A stretch of 64,000 nt of DNA from Spiroplasma eriocheiris. Its GTDB lineage: Bacteria; Bacillota_I; Bacilli_A; Mycoplasmatales; Mycoplasmataceae. The position numbers and the translations under genes were made by a program. Shown here piece after piece: positions 1 through 11,051 of the stretch; positions within the stretch are counted from its first letter, which is position 1, and the number at the start of each line of letters is the position of its first letter. The stretch spans positions 1,116,001 through 1,180,000 of the forward strand of contig NZ_CP011856.1 in NCBI RefSeq assembly GCF_001029265.1, in the 5' to 3' direction. Below the pieces are notes generated by a model. That model was not told the origin of the DNA and did not search any database. It saw nothing but the letters and a program-made list of their open reading frames with translations.

Positions 1-641
1 AAATAAACTAGCCGCGGTATTAAATCTCGCACAGGATTAATTGCATAACCAGTTGTTCCTCCTAATCCCAGACCAATCCCAAAAACTACTAACCCCATAA
101 AAAATGGATTTATAATTGCTAAATTAGAATTACTAAAACGATTAATTGCTAATACACTTGCAACTAAAACAAATGTTCCAATAAATTCAGCAAAAATATT
201 GAGAAATAAAGTTCGATTTTGGGGAGTAGTAGCGTGCATTGATAACACTAAATTATTAGGTTCTGTGTTGATTGTTTGATAAAGGTGTTTTCAATAAATA
301 ATATCAACAAAAATTTGACCAATAAGTGCCCCGAGAATTTGGCCAAGTAAGAGCGCAGGAACTAAAAATCATCCATGTAAATTAAACCATGTTTTTTGAA
401 TAATAAAAGACAACGTAATGGCTGGATTTAAATGGGCAACTCCATGTAGAGCAGTTGAAATCATTGCGCCTAGAAGAACTCCACATCCTCAGCCGGCGGC
501 AATTGCCATATAACCGCCACCAGTACCTTTCGTATTTTTTAAAACCATATTAGCAACAGCACCATTACCAATCACAATTAAAATAGCGGTGCCAAATAAT
601 TCAAGAGCAAAATGCGTAAAAAATAATTGAACATCATTCAT
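1..641 (-). CDS. glpF: Glycerol uptake facilitator / aquaglyceroporin, C-terminus cut by window edge
   Basis: A membrane channel of the MIP family that lets glycerol cross the membrane. Residues 1-213 are present. The two half-helix signatures are visible: HLNPAITL (NPA at about residues 72-74) and INPVRDLIPR (about 201-210). The Asp after the second NPA-type motif is typical of glycerol-conducting rather than water-selective members. Six hydrophobic segments are recognisable. The start is an ATG preceded by a purine-rich GGGAAGGGAA stretch. The last residues lie outside the window to the left. The glycerol kinase/oxidase genes usually found beside it are not seen here. Confidence 0.93.
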
Positions 642-780
642 AGCTATTCCCTTCCCAACTAGTCTTGTCTACCCATAAATTGTACTATAAAGTATTGATA
701 AAAAACCACTAAAAAATACTTACTTTATCAAAATTTTTAAAATAATTATTAAATATGAATAAAATATTTAAAAAGAGGAA

Positions 781-810
781 TTGAATTTTTCTAAAAATAA
801 GTAATAATAT
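781..810 (+). promoter_or_regulatory. Candidate sigma-70-type promoter of the phosphatase gene
   Basis: TTGAAT (781-786) and TAATAT (805-810) are separated by 18 bases and lie just before the phosphatase start at 827. The AT-rich background makes chance matches easy, so this is tentative. Confidence 0.35.
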
Positions 811-826
811 AAATGGGTGAAAAACT

Positions 827-1303
827 ATGTATCGAAAAATTACTAAAAATCTTTATTTAGGAGATTATATGTCAAGAAATAGTGATTCATTGATTGATAT
901 TAATGCTGCTGAAGAATTAGATCAAAGCAGTGAACTTAGCCAACAAAAACTATTTATGAATCCTATTAAAACTGAAGAAAATGTCCAATATTTTAGTTTT
1001 CCCTTTCCGGATTTTATCTTTACTGATCAAAAAATAAATATCCAACAAATTAAGGAAATTTTAAAACTCCTTGATTATTACATTAACCTTAAAGATGAAA
1101 ATGTTTATTTGCACTGTGTTCAGGGAATTAATCGCAGTGCTAGTGTTGCTTTTATGTTTTGTGTCATCAATAATATTGTTGATAATAATAACTTTGAAAC
1201 AGCATTTAATGCATTCAAAACAATTTATCCTGAAATTGAACCAACCCCCGGATGAGAATTATTTCTAAAAAAACATTTTCCATACAAAAATTTGGTAAGT
1301 TAA
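827..1303 (+). CDS. Dual-specificity / tyrosine-type protein phosphatase
   Basis: A 158-residue protein with the Cys-based phosphatase signature HCVQGINRS at residues 96-104, giving nucleophile C97 and phosphate-binding R103. The preceding PDF at about 61-63 could supply the general-acid Asp. The size fits a stand-alone DUSP catalytic domain. One in-frame TGA (Trp) near the end is read through, so the protein runs to the TAA at 1301. No signal peptide is seen, so it should act in the cytoplasm. It is one of few plus-strand genes in the window and faces yhaM convergently across a shared hairpin. The substrate is unknown; an RNA 5'-phosphatase role is also possible in this superfamily. Confidence 0.8.
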
Positions 1304-1325
1304 TGATTAACTTACCAAATTTTTA
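1286..1325. terminator. Bidirectional hairpin terminator between convergent genes
   Basis: A nearly perfect inverted repeat, AATTTGGTAAGTTAA then TTAACTTACCAAATT, with A-rich and T-rich flanks. It sits over the phosphatase stop and directly before the yhaM stop, so it can end both transcripts. Confidence 0.8.
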
Positions 1326-2267
1326 TTTTTTATTAAAATGTTTAATAAATCAACGGTTTTCGACTGGCAATAACCGTGGGGTCTGCCCATTTAATTCAAC
1401 TTTTTCTAGTTCTTTATCAATTCGATAAATTCTGGCATCTAAATTATCTAAAAATGATAAAATCTCAGCTTCTAAAATATGGGGTTCAACTGGGGAACCA
1501 TACTCTAGCCGCCCATGGCTAGCTAAAATCATATGTTCTAATAAAATAATATTATCATTATATAAATTATGTTTTTTAGCAATTGTATGTAACTCATTAG
1601 CCATAATTGAAATATGCCCTAATAACTTACCTTCTAATGAAAAGTCACTACTTGTCCCGGTGGTAATTTCAACTACTTTTCCTAAATCATGTAGAATAAT
1701 TCCACAATATAATAAATCTAAATTAATTAAACGATCATGGTAAACATTCCCAACAGCCTTTGCCATTTGGAGCATTGTTAAACTATGCCATAGTAGTCCC
1801 GACTGAATTTCATGGTGATTACGAATTGCGGCTGGTCAAATTTTGAAACGTTCGCCATATTTTTCTAAAATTAACCGCATAATGTTTTGATAATCGCTAT
1901 TGGCTAAATTATTTATTGTCTCTAAAATTTCATGGTACATAAGTTCTTTATCAAGAGGAGCAATGGGAATGAAATCTTCTAAGTTAACTGTTTCATTATC
2001 AACAACATCATAACTATTAATTTTTGCTTGTAAAACCTTACGGTATTCAATCACATTAATATTTACTTTATAAAAATTCCCTTTAACTCAATTTTCCAAA
2101 TCATGGGGTTTAGCGTCTCATAATCGTGCTTCAATTGTTCCAGTTTTATCTTTTAGTAAAATTGTTAAATAAGTATTACCATTACTCGCCACAGCTTGTG
2201 AGACCTTATCCGCAATGGCAATTAAAGTAATATTATTAGCTTCTGTTGTTAAGTCTTTTATGTTCAT
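1323..2267 (-). CDS. yhaM: 3'-5' exoribonuclease YhaM-like (OB fold plus HD domain)
   Basis: A 314-residue protein with an N-terminal OB-fold-like region (about residues 1-85, with the RLWDAKP segment) followed by an HD-type metal-dependent domain (about 130-300). HD residues are visible: H162 in LLWHSLTM and HD at 194-195 in IILHDLGK. This order matches YhaM family 3'-5' exoribonucleases that degrade RNA and single-stranded DNA ends. The ATG at 2267 is preferred over an upstream in-frame ATG at 2315 because AAAGGA lies 11 bases before it and the conserved part begins there. Two TGA codons encode Trp. It is the next gene after the E2-like gene, 57 bases downstream. Confidence 0.85.
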
Positions 2268-2324
2268 ATTTAAGTTGGTCCTTTCTAAAAAGAAAAAGTG
2301 GTGAAACATTATCACCCTTTTATT

Positions 2325-4154
2325 TTATAATAATAACCCTGGATTTGATAATAAATAAGCAACATAATGAATAAATTTGCTTGCCTCAGTAATATCGATC
2401 ACTGATTCATCATAACCTAAAGTAATCATCATAATATCGCGGATTGCAATGTCATTCTTTTCAACAACTACTGGTTTTTTAAAAATTATTCCCATCCCAA
2501 TGCTGGCAATTTGACTTTCCGGAATGGTAACTGTCCCGCGAGTAATTCCATATTCACCAAAGTTGACAATTGAAAAAGTTGAATCCTGGTATTCATTGCC
2601 ACTAGTGTTTTCATTAACTGTTCGGTCAATTAAATCAGATAATTTAATAGCAATTTCTTTTACCGATTCATCAGTAATATTATGTAAAATCGGCATTTTC
2701 ATCGTGTTGCTATTATCAACACTAACCGCAATGTTATAAAATCATTTAAAGACTACCGCATTGGTTTCACGATCGTAGCGAGCATTAAATAATGGGAATT
2801 TTTTTAACCCATCATGAACAGCTTTCACATAAAATGGCATTAAAGTTAAATCAATGTTTTGTTGTAAATATGGTTCTCGCATAATTGCTAATAAATTAAC
2901 AAGTTCACTAACATCAACTTCCACATCAATAAAACCATGCGCAATGTTCCGTTTACTGTTCATAATTTGTTGTTGTTTATTAATAGATTCATCTGTTAAT
3001 TTTACTGCATTAATTTGGGAATTTTCCTCTTCCCCATGAGGTGAAGTTGGTAACTCCGGAGCCACATTTTCAGTAACATCTGCTAAAATTTGATTCCCCT
3101 GATCAGAATCTGTATCGTCATTTAAATTAGCAGTTGATGTTATAACGTCATTATTGTCTTGGCTAATTTCAGCCTTGTTTGAACCTTCGGAATGATTAGT
3201 TGGGGATAAATCATCTGCCAACTCTTGGGGTTCAAAATTAACGGTTGGGTCTTGGGCAGCTAATTCTTCATCAAAATAGATTGTTTGGTCCACATGAAGA
3301 TTTTCATCGGGAGAAGTATCACCAATAATTTCTTGTTCATTACTTTCCTTATTCAATTCATTTTGAATGATTTCGTAAACACGATGAATAGTTGTATCAG
3401 AAATTTGGTCGTTCAATGGATAGTTTTTTTCAACAGATGGTTCTGGTGCTAGGTTAGCAATATCAGTAATAATTTCTTGTTGGCTAACTTTATTATTAAG
3501 TTCATTTTCAACATTTGATAAACTATTTTTAACATTATCTAAATTAAACTCAAATGATTCTAATTCCGCGGCCAACTCTTCGTTATCAATAATATCAGTC
3601 AATAACTCAGAAGTTAAATCTTGACTTGGGACTGGGCGGTCAGAATTTTCAAATGTCATTTTTGTCATTTCATTTTGGTTTAAATTTTCATTGCTTAACT
3701 CAACTGTTGTTCCCCATTCATCCGCACTCTTATCACTAGCAACTTCACGAGACAATAATGTTTCAATTAATTCTTCCCGGAATAGCTCTGTTTCGGATTT
3801 TTTATTATCATTTTGTTGATATGGGTTATGTTCATTATTATAACGATTATTGGCACTAGGTTGATTATAACCTCCATAAGTTCCCTGGGCAGGTGCTGTT
3901 TCATTATTTGACACGTGGGAACTATCTGCGTCCTGGATTTCTAATAAAACATCGCCACTATTAATAACCTTATTTTCATACACTAAAATATTCTTAACAA
4001 TTCCGGCGCTTGGTGCTTTAATTTCATAAATCTTGCTTTGCGTAACCACACTTGCTAATTTATCATTTGCCTTCACTTCTTGATCATTATTAACAAAAAG
4101 TTTATCAATAATCCCTTTACGATTATCATCTGCTTCAAATATAATTTTTCCCAT
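2325..4154 (-). CDS. E2/lipoyl-like protein with acidic linker and degenerate acyltransferase domain
   Basis: A 609-residue protein in three parts. Residues 1-75 look like a biotinyl/lipoyl domain (GIVKNILVYENKVINSGD). Residues about 80-390 are an acidic Glu/Asp/Asn-rich linker. Residues about 395-609 resemble the catalytic domain of 2-oxoacid dehydrogenase E2 acyltransferases. Two key sites are altered. The modifiable Lys of the DKA turn is replaced (VTQSKIYEI: Ser40, with a Lys one position later). The catalytic DHRVIDG motif reads DESVIDI (582-588), losing the His. No E1 or E3 gene is nearby. It may be an enzymatically inactive paralogue or scaffold. The start at 4154 has AAGGA ten bases upstream, better than the ATG at 4190. 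Confidence 0.75.
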
Positions 4155-4230
4155 CTTGAAAAAATCCTTCCTACTATACGCATCAATCATAACATATTTT
4201 ACATTTGATTTAAACTAACCTAAAAATATT

Positions 4231-4267
4231 AAATAAGAATTTTATTTAAAATAAAATTCTTATTTTT
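4231..4267 (-). terminator. Terminator after the phosphosugar mutase gene
   Basis: Inverted repeat AAATAAGAATTTTATTT / AAATAAAATTCTTATTT with a very short loop, just beyond the mutase stop at 4272. Confidence 0.7.
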
Positions 4268-4271
4268 AAAC

Positions 4272-5945
4272 CTAACTTAAATAATTAGCTTCTAGATCTT
4301 TAAACATGGCTTCCATTTTTGCTTTAGCCTTTGGTGTTGAGTTATCAACACAAACAAAATAGAATTTAATTTTAGGCTCGGTTCCACTTGCTCGTACTGC
4401 AAACCAACTACCATCTTCAAAATAAAATTTTAATAAATCTTGGCCGGGCATATTATACAAACCATTTAAGTAGTCTTCTTTATTAACACATTTAATGTTA
4501 TTTAATTGTTTAATTTCTTCATTTCGCAATGTTTTTAACATATTTTTTATAATCTGTTTACCCTCAACACCTTTTTTAACTAAGTTTACAGTGTAGCAAT
4601 AATAGTAACCAAATTGTTGGTAAATATCATTTAAAACGTCATAAAGACTTTTCCCTTGTTGGTGATAGTATCAACAAGCTTCGGCAATAACCATTGATGA
4701 TTGAATCCCATCTTTATCACGGGTAATATCTTTTAAAACATAACCATATGCCTCTTCAAATCCAAATAAGAATTTTAAATTGCGTTCAGGTTCTAAGCGC
4801 ATTTGAGCACCAATTCATTTAAATCCGGTTAATGTTTTAATAACTTTAACTCCATAACTTTCTGCCACCTTATCGGATAAATTACCAGTTACAAAAGTAT
4901 TGTACATTACCCCATTGGATGGTAAGGTATTATTTTTTTTGTAGTGTGAAAATAGATATTCAATAAGAACCGGGGCAGTTTCATTTCCTGTCATTAAATA
5001 GTAATCATTAGTTGCTGTTTTCACTGCAATTCCAAGACGGTCAGCATCCGGGTCATTTAAAATAATAATATCCGCATCATGTTTTTTCGCATATTTAATT
5101 GCTAAATCATAACATTCTGGCAATTCAGGATTTGGATTAGGCGCATAAGTAAAATCAGGGTCATTTGGATATTGTTCTTCAACAATAATAACTTCATACC
5201 CACATTCACGTAAAATTTTTGGGGTCCAATCTTTACTTGTTCCGTGCAAATTAGAAAAAACAATTTTAATGTTTCGTGGTTGGTTTGGATAAAATTGCAT
5301 TGCTTTTACATCGTCAATATAATTTTGTTCAATTTGGTGCGGAACATATGCAATTAAATTAGGATCTGGGTTTAATGCTAAATCAAAAACCTCATTTTTA
5401 ATATTTAAATAGTATTCCCCAATCACATCAGTTGCAACAGGTAAAAATTGACAACCAAATTCATCATAAATTTTATAACCATTGTATTCACGAGAATTAT
5501 GACTAGCAGTAATAATAATTCCAGCTAAGGCCTTAATTTTACGAATTGAATAGGAAACCACTGGGGTTGGGCGTAATTCATTTTTATCAAATAAAATCGC
5601 TTTAATATTATTAGTTGCTAAAATATTAGCAACTTCTTGGGCAAACTCAGTTGAAAAATGGCGATTGTCATGGCCAATTACCACTCCTTTTGTTTTTAAA
5701 TCAATTGATGAATGTTGTGTTTGTAAAAATTGCATAAATGCTAAAGTCGCACGACGAATTGTATAAAGGTTCATTCTACCAGTTCCGGCCCCAATAATTC
5801 CACGTAATCCAGCGGTTCCAAATTCAAGATCATTCGCAAAAGCTTCTTGTAGTTCAGTTTCATTCATTTTTTCAAATTCTGCTTTTAATTTAGAATCTAA
5901 ATTATGAGCATTTTTTCATAAGTTTAAATTATCTTGGTAAGACAT
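4272..5945 (-). CDS. Phosphoglucomutase / phosphomannomutase family enzyme
   Basis: A 557-residue alpha-D-phosphohexomutase that should interconvert 1- and 6-phosphosugars (or pentose phosphates) in the cytoplasm. The phosphoserine loop TASHN is at residues 146-150 (Ser148). The Mg-binding loop DPDADR is at 298-303. The C-terminal phosphate-binding motif ASGTEPK is at about 519-525. Length and motifs fit the long PgcA-type mutases of Firmicutes. The ATG has a strong TAAGGAG upstream. One Trp near residue 351 and several later ones are TGA. Whether glucose, mannose or deoxyribose phosphate is the main substrate cannot be told from sequence. Confidence 0.9.
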
Positions 5946-6041
5946 TTCTTCCACTCCTTAATTTTTCGATAACAACACTCCTATTTTATACCATTCTCGA
6001 AATTGAGTAAATAATAAGCAATAAAATATTAAGAAATTACC

Positions 6042-6068
6042 AAAATAAAAATGCTTATTAAAAGCACT
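6042..6068 (-). terminator. Terminator of the pst-phoU operon
   Basis: On the minus strand the hairpin TGCTT-TTAAT-AAGCA is followed by a T-rich run, 17 bases past the phoU stop. The stem is short (5 bp). Confidence 0.5.
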
Positions 6069-6082
6069 TAGAAATAATTATT

Positions 6083-6742
6083 TTAAACTGGTTTGTCAAA
6101 ATCATAAGTACGTCCTTCAATAATATAAATTAACGATTCCGCAATATTAATAACATGGTCTCCAGCTCTTTCAATATATTTTAATTGTTGCATTGTTGAA
6201 GTAATTAATTTAATTTCATCTTTAGTTTTTGCTTCTCTAATTTTTTCAATTAATTCATCATTTTCAGAACGATAAATTTTGTCCAAATCAACATCATATT
6301 TCGGCATATTATAAGCTAATGAAATTTTTTCTTCTTCAAAAATTTTTGATATTTCAGTTAACATTTCAATTACTTTTTCAAGCAATTTTTGCAAATAACC
6401 AACTAATTTATTGGATGGTTTGTATTTTAAATAATAGCGACAAATATTTTTGGCATAGTCAGCAATTCGTTCAACATCATGGACAATAGAAATAAAACCA
6501 ACAGCACGGCGCAAATCACCCGCTACCATTTGTTGTTTAGCAATTTTTCAAAGCGAAACTTCAACAAAAGCTTCTTGCATTTTATTAATTGACTGGTCAT
6601 TTTCAATTACTTGCTTTGCCATTTCTGGATCATCATTTTTTAGACATTGAAACATATCATCATACTGATTACGGGTCATTGAAATCATGTCAATCACCAT
6701 TTGTTTTGTTTGGGCTAAATCGTTTTCAATTCTTACTCCCAT
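6083..6742 (-). CDS. phoU: Phosphate transport system regulatory protein PhoU
   Basis: A 219-residue, all-helical protein with two tandem PhoU repeats. The signature segments are RAVGFISIVHDVERIADYAK in the first half and LKYIERAGDHVINIAE near the C-terminus, with the E/DxxxD metal-binding pattern. In other bacteria PhoU restrains the PstSCAB transporter. It is the last gene of the operon. Its GGAGG ribosome binding site overlaps the end of pstB, 15 bases upstream, suggesting coupled expression. No PhoR/PhoB pair is seen in the window, so its partner may be the transporter itself. Confidence 0.93.
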
Positions 6743-6757
6743 AAAGACTACCTCCTT

Positions 6758-7567
6758 CTATTCAAATCTACCAGTAATATAATTTTCAGTTCGTTTATCT
6801 TTTGGATGCGAAAAAATAATTTTTGATTTATTATACTCTATTAATTCTCCTTTTAAGAAAAATGCCGTATAATCAGCAACCCGCGCTGCTTGTTGCATCT
6901 GGTGCGTAACTAAAATAATTGTGAAATCTTTTTTTAATTCTTGGATTAATTCCTCAATTTTTGAAGTGGAAATTGGATCAAGTGCGCTTGTTGGTTCATC
7001 CATTAATAAAATTTTTGGTTTCATAGCGATTGCTCTCGCAATACTTAACCGTTGTTGTTGTCCCCCGGATAAGGCTAACGCCGAATCTTTTAAATTATCT
7101 TTAACTTCATCTCACAACGCAGCCTTTTTTAAACTATCAACAACTAAACTATTTAGGATTTTTTTATCTTTAATGCCCTGACTGCGGGGTCCATAAGCCA
7201 CATTATCATAAATTGACATTGGAAAAGGTGCTGGTTTTTGAAACACCATTCCAATATCTGTTCTTAATTTAACAATATCTGTTTCGGGTCCGTAAATGTT
7301 TTTTCCATTTACTAAAATTTGACCTTTAAAAACAGTTTTTGGAATTAAATCATTCATCCGGTTAAACAAACGTAATAAAGTTGATTTACCACATCCCGAT
7401 GGACCAATTAAAGCCGTTACCGCATGCTCTTTAATGTTCATCGAAATGTTATATAATGCTTGTTTATTTGTTTTATAAAAGAAATCAACATTAACAACTT
7501 GGATTAAATCAGGATTACTATCTGATGAATCAAAGGTTGGTTTATTAATAATAATATTTGGATCCAT
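6758..7567 (-). CDS. pstB: Phosphate ABC transporter ATP-binding protein PstB
   Basis: A 269-residue ABC ATPase that powers phosphate import. Walker A GPSGCGKS is at residues 55-62, the signature ALSGGQQQR at about 165-173, Walker B ILLMDEP at 186-192, and the H-loop Thr-His follows in ILVTHQM. The FNRMNDL segment after Walker A is characteristic of PstB. It begins four bases after the fused permease stop, with a GGGGGG-rich ribosome binding site inside the end of that gene. Confidence 0.96.
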
Positions 7568-7570
7568 AAT

Positions 7571-9652
7571 TTATTCCCCCCGATCTTGGTCTTTTTTATT
7601 TTTTCTTCTGCTAAATTTAGCGGTGATTTTTTTTCAATAATAATTTAAATTATCAATCTTTTTCAAACAATATTCTTTATAATTAAAGTTTTTAATCAAT
7701 TTAATTCGTAGTTTCCATTTTTCTTTCAAGGGAATTCGATGATAACCTGGCGCAAATTTTTTAGAAATTAAACTAGCACAGCCATTAATAATTAAGATTA
7801 ATACCATAATAACAAAGGCTAGTTCATACATTACCCGCATTGCATCAGCGGTTGCTCCTTCTTTTCATAACATTAAAATTTCGGTTGTCATACTAGCTCC
7901 TGGTGACATAAATCCGGCAATTGGTAAGCGTACTGCTGTTCCTAATGTTAAATAAACTGGGGCCGATTCACCAATAATTCTTCCCATTGCTAAAATAATC
8001 GCGGTCATAATTCCTGGTAGCGCATTCGGAATAACAACTTTAACGGTTGTCGCTGTTTTAGAAGCTCCTAATGCTAAGGACGCTTGGCGAAGAGCATTAT
8101 CAACTCCGGATAGTGAATCTTCAATACTCCTAATCATAATTGGAAGAATTACAATTGTTAAGGTTAAGCCGGCTGCTAAAATTGACAAGGGTAAATGACA
8201 AACCCCAATAAAGAATGCTAACCCAAAGGTTCCGTAAATAATACTTGGCGTTGATGCTAAAACATCAATTGCAAACCGGACTGCTTTTGTTAAAAAACTT
8301 GTGGGTTGGGCATATTCATTTAGATAGATTGCCACAAACATACTCAAGGGAATTGCAAAAATCATTGAACAAATAACTAACAACAATGTTACCAGAAATG
8401 TTGCTAAAATTCCGGCCCCTTCATTATAAGTTGATGTCGAAATTAAATCATGTCAGACCATTCCAAAGAGTCCCTTTACAATAATACTAATAATAATTGT
8501 TAAAGTAAAGGCAACCACAATAACAGTTGATGAGATCATAAAGAATATTCCAATTCCATCACCAACTTTTGACCACCGACGTTTTTTTTCAATTTTTTCA
8601 TAAAAGATACCATTAATTTTTTCCGGACTGTACGCTTTACTTAAGACTAGTGGTTTGCCTGGTCGTTTTGTGTGACGAGTCATTTTACGTTTGCGTGATG
8701 CTTGCGAAGATACAACAATAATGTTAATTACACAAACAATCATAAATAAAATTAACCCAATCGCATATAAAGCAGATTCATGCATTGGTCCGGAGTTTTC
8801 TAACATTTCTAATCCAATTGTAGAAGCTAAGGTAGCAATTGAAGAAAAAATAAAGTTTAAGAAGCCACTATTTAATTTTAACCCATCAGGGGCATTTCCA
8901 CAAATCATCATCACGGCCATTGTTTCCCCAATAATACGGGCCATTCCCATCATTACGGCTGTAATAATTTTGAAATATGCCGAGCGAAAAACAATTCGAT
9001 AAGTAGTATTTGTTTTACTTAACCCTAATGCTAAAGAACCAAAACGATAAGCCTCCGGAACATTATCAATAGCATTGATACTCAATGAAATCATGATTGG
9101 TAAACTCATAAAAGCTAGCGTAATTGAAGTAACTAATAAATTAGCTTCGGCAGGAGCTCCTAATAGCATAAATAATGGCCCTAAGATTGATAAAGCAAAT
9201 AGTCCAAACACAACTGATGGTATTCCAGCTAATAACTGGACAATTCCAATTACACGACGTTTCCATTTTGGGGATAAATATTCACAAATAAATAGGGAAG
9301 AAAAAATGGTTAATGGAATTGCAATTGCTAAAGAAAATAATAAAACAAAGAAGGTTGAGATAATAATTTTTCAAATTCCAAAGTCATTATTATTTGCAAT
9401 TCATGAGCCACCACTTAAAAATCCTCAAAAACCACCAGCATAATTTTGAAAGAAATAAACTGATTTATAAATAATGAACCCCACTAAAACTAATAAAATA
9501 ATAACTGTTAAAATTCCAAAAAAGTAAATTAACAATTTTGAACCAAAATCAGTTAATTGCTTGCGACCTTTAAAGTTATTTAAAAACTTATATTTTAAGT
9601 CACTCAATCAAGTTTTAAAATTCCTTTTATTTGCTACTTCGTTATTTTTCAT
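7571..9652 (-). CDS. Fused phosphate ABC transporter permease PstC-PstA
   Basis: A single 693-residue frame contains both permease subunits of the phosphate importer. The N-terminal half (about 1-330) is PstC-like, with the EAA-type loop ALGLSKTNTTYRIVFRSA. The C-terminal half (about 400-640) is PstA-like, with ALGASKTATTVKVVIPNA. A charged cytoplasmic linker rich in Lys and Arg (around residues 315-355) joins them. About twelve hydrophobic segments are visible. Separate PstC and PstA proteins are usual in most bacteria; here the four TGA codons are Trp and no stop separates the halves. The ATG at 9652 overlaps the pstS stop as TAATG, implying translational coupling. Confidence 0.92.
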
Positions 9653-10947
9653 TAGTTACTTACCTCATCTGTTCCCTTATAAACTGGATAATTATGATCA
9701 TAATGGGGATTTTGACGAATAATATAATCCCAAATACTTAAATATTTTTTGTTCATTCCTCAACCGGGAAGTGTTCCATTCCCATTAATTGCAAAGTTAG
9801 TATTATTATTATACTTTAAAAAGTAAATATCATCATGGGTTAAGGGTTGGTCCCCTTCATGGATATACCAGTAGGCAGCAGCATTTGGTGTTAGCGGGAT
9901 GCCACGTTTTTTAAAATCATCATATGGTTTGGGATCTAGCATTCAAGCAATAAATTCTAGCGCTTTGTTAAAATGTTTTCCGTCCGTATTGACTATTCCG
10001 GTGAAGGGGCGGACCAATGAGTAATCCGGATTAAAATCATATGTTTTGGTACTATCTTCATAGACATATGGTAGTTCTGATTTGGGATCACTCACTCCCG
10101 TAACACTAGCAACTGCTTGGATTCCTAATTCCGGATCACTTGCCACTCGTTCAATAAAAGAAAATGATAAATAACCAATTGAACCCGGCGTTGTTGCTAA
10201 GGTTTGGTACATCGCTCCGTTAGAAGAAGCAACTTGGTCAGTACTATAACTTTTTGTTTTAATAACACTACTTTCAAAGAAATCTCGTGTTCCACTTCCA
10301 GCTTCTCTAGTTAATGTATAAAAGCCACTATTCCCACCGGCTGGTGAACAAACTAACTGATCTTTAAAAGCTGCTCCTCAGGTAATATTATGGTCATAAA
10401 TTTTTTGAATTAACTTGGTTCCATCTCCACCAAAAAATGCCGAAAAATTAAGCGGGATTGGTTTATTTGTTAGGGGATCTGTTTTTAAACTACACCCATT
10501 TGGCAAATGATAGGTTAGCAAAATGTAATCTCGCGCAAATACAAAACGTAAAACATGCTTATTATTTCATAAATTCTGGGCGTTCGCTCCGTTATCACCC
10601 GCTTTTGGTGTTGAATTAACATCCTTTGATAAAAACCCAAAAGCGTAACTTCCATTTTGGACCCCTACCAAGGCAGCCGCACTTCCTAGGGCATTATAAA
10701 CAATATCCTCACCACGATTTTTTTTATATTGTTCTGTAATATCATTCATAATAGGAGTCACTGAGGTACTTCCACCCGCCACAATAACATTACTTGCTGT
10801 TGATACAGTTCAAATTACAATCGCAACAACTAGAATTAAAATAAAAACAATAATTGTCATCATTCGATGGTTAGTAATTTCTTCCCATAGTTTTTTTCAT
10901 ATTTCACACTTTTTGGTACTTTTATCGTGCGCGCCTTTTTTTGACAT
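9652..10947 (-). CDS. pstS: Phosphate-binding protein PstS, membrane-anchored
   Basis: A 431-residue phosphate receptor of the PstSCAB importer. Residues about 29-46 form one N-terminal membrane helix after a basic cytoplasmic stretch. There is no lipobox Cys, so it appears anchored by this helix instead of by lipid. Ligand-binding signatures are AGGSTSVTPIM (about 57-67) and the later EAGSGTRDFF, typical of PstS. The start has AAGGAG about 13 bases upstream, a little far but the only good site. It is the first gene of the operon and its stop overlaps the permease start. Confidence 0.93.
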
Positions 10948-10986
10948 CCCGTCTATTAGTCTCCTTATATCCGATGGTCTCAATAC

Positions 10987-11015
10987 AATATAAATGTTTG
11001 CCTTAATTGTATCAA
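10987..11015 (-). promoter_or_regulatory. Promoter of the pst-phoU operon
   Basis: On the minus strand TTGATA and TATATT are spaced by 17 bases and lie about 40 bases before the pstS start. No Pho-box-like direct repeat is evident. Confidence 0.6.
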
Positions 11016-11023
11016 AAAAAATA

Positions 11024-11051
11024 AAAAAACATATAGTTTTATGTTTTTTTA
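11024..11051 (-). terminator. Terminator of smc
   Basis: The hairpin AAAAACATA / TATGTTTTT with a T-run overlaps the smc stop codon and separates smc from the pst promoter. Confidence 0.65.

Noticed and set aside
7571-9652. Series of short fragments that could be read as broken permease genes
   Set aside because: All breaks are TGA at conserved Trp positions; under table 4 the frame is continuous. The same holds for most genes in the window.
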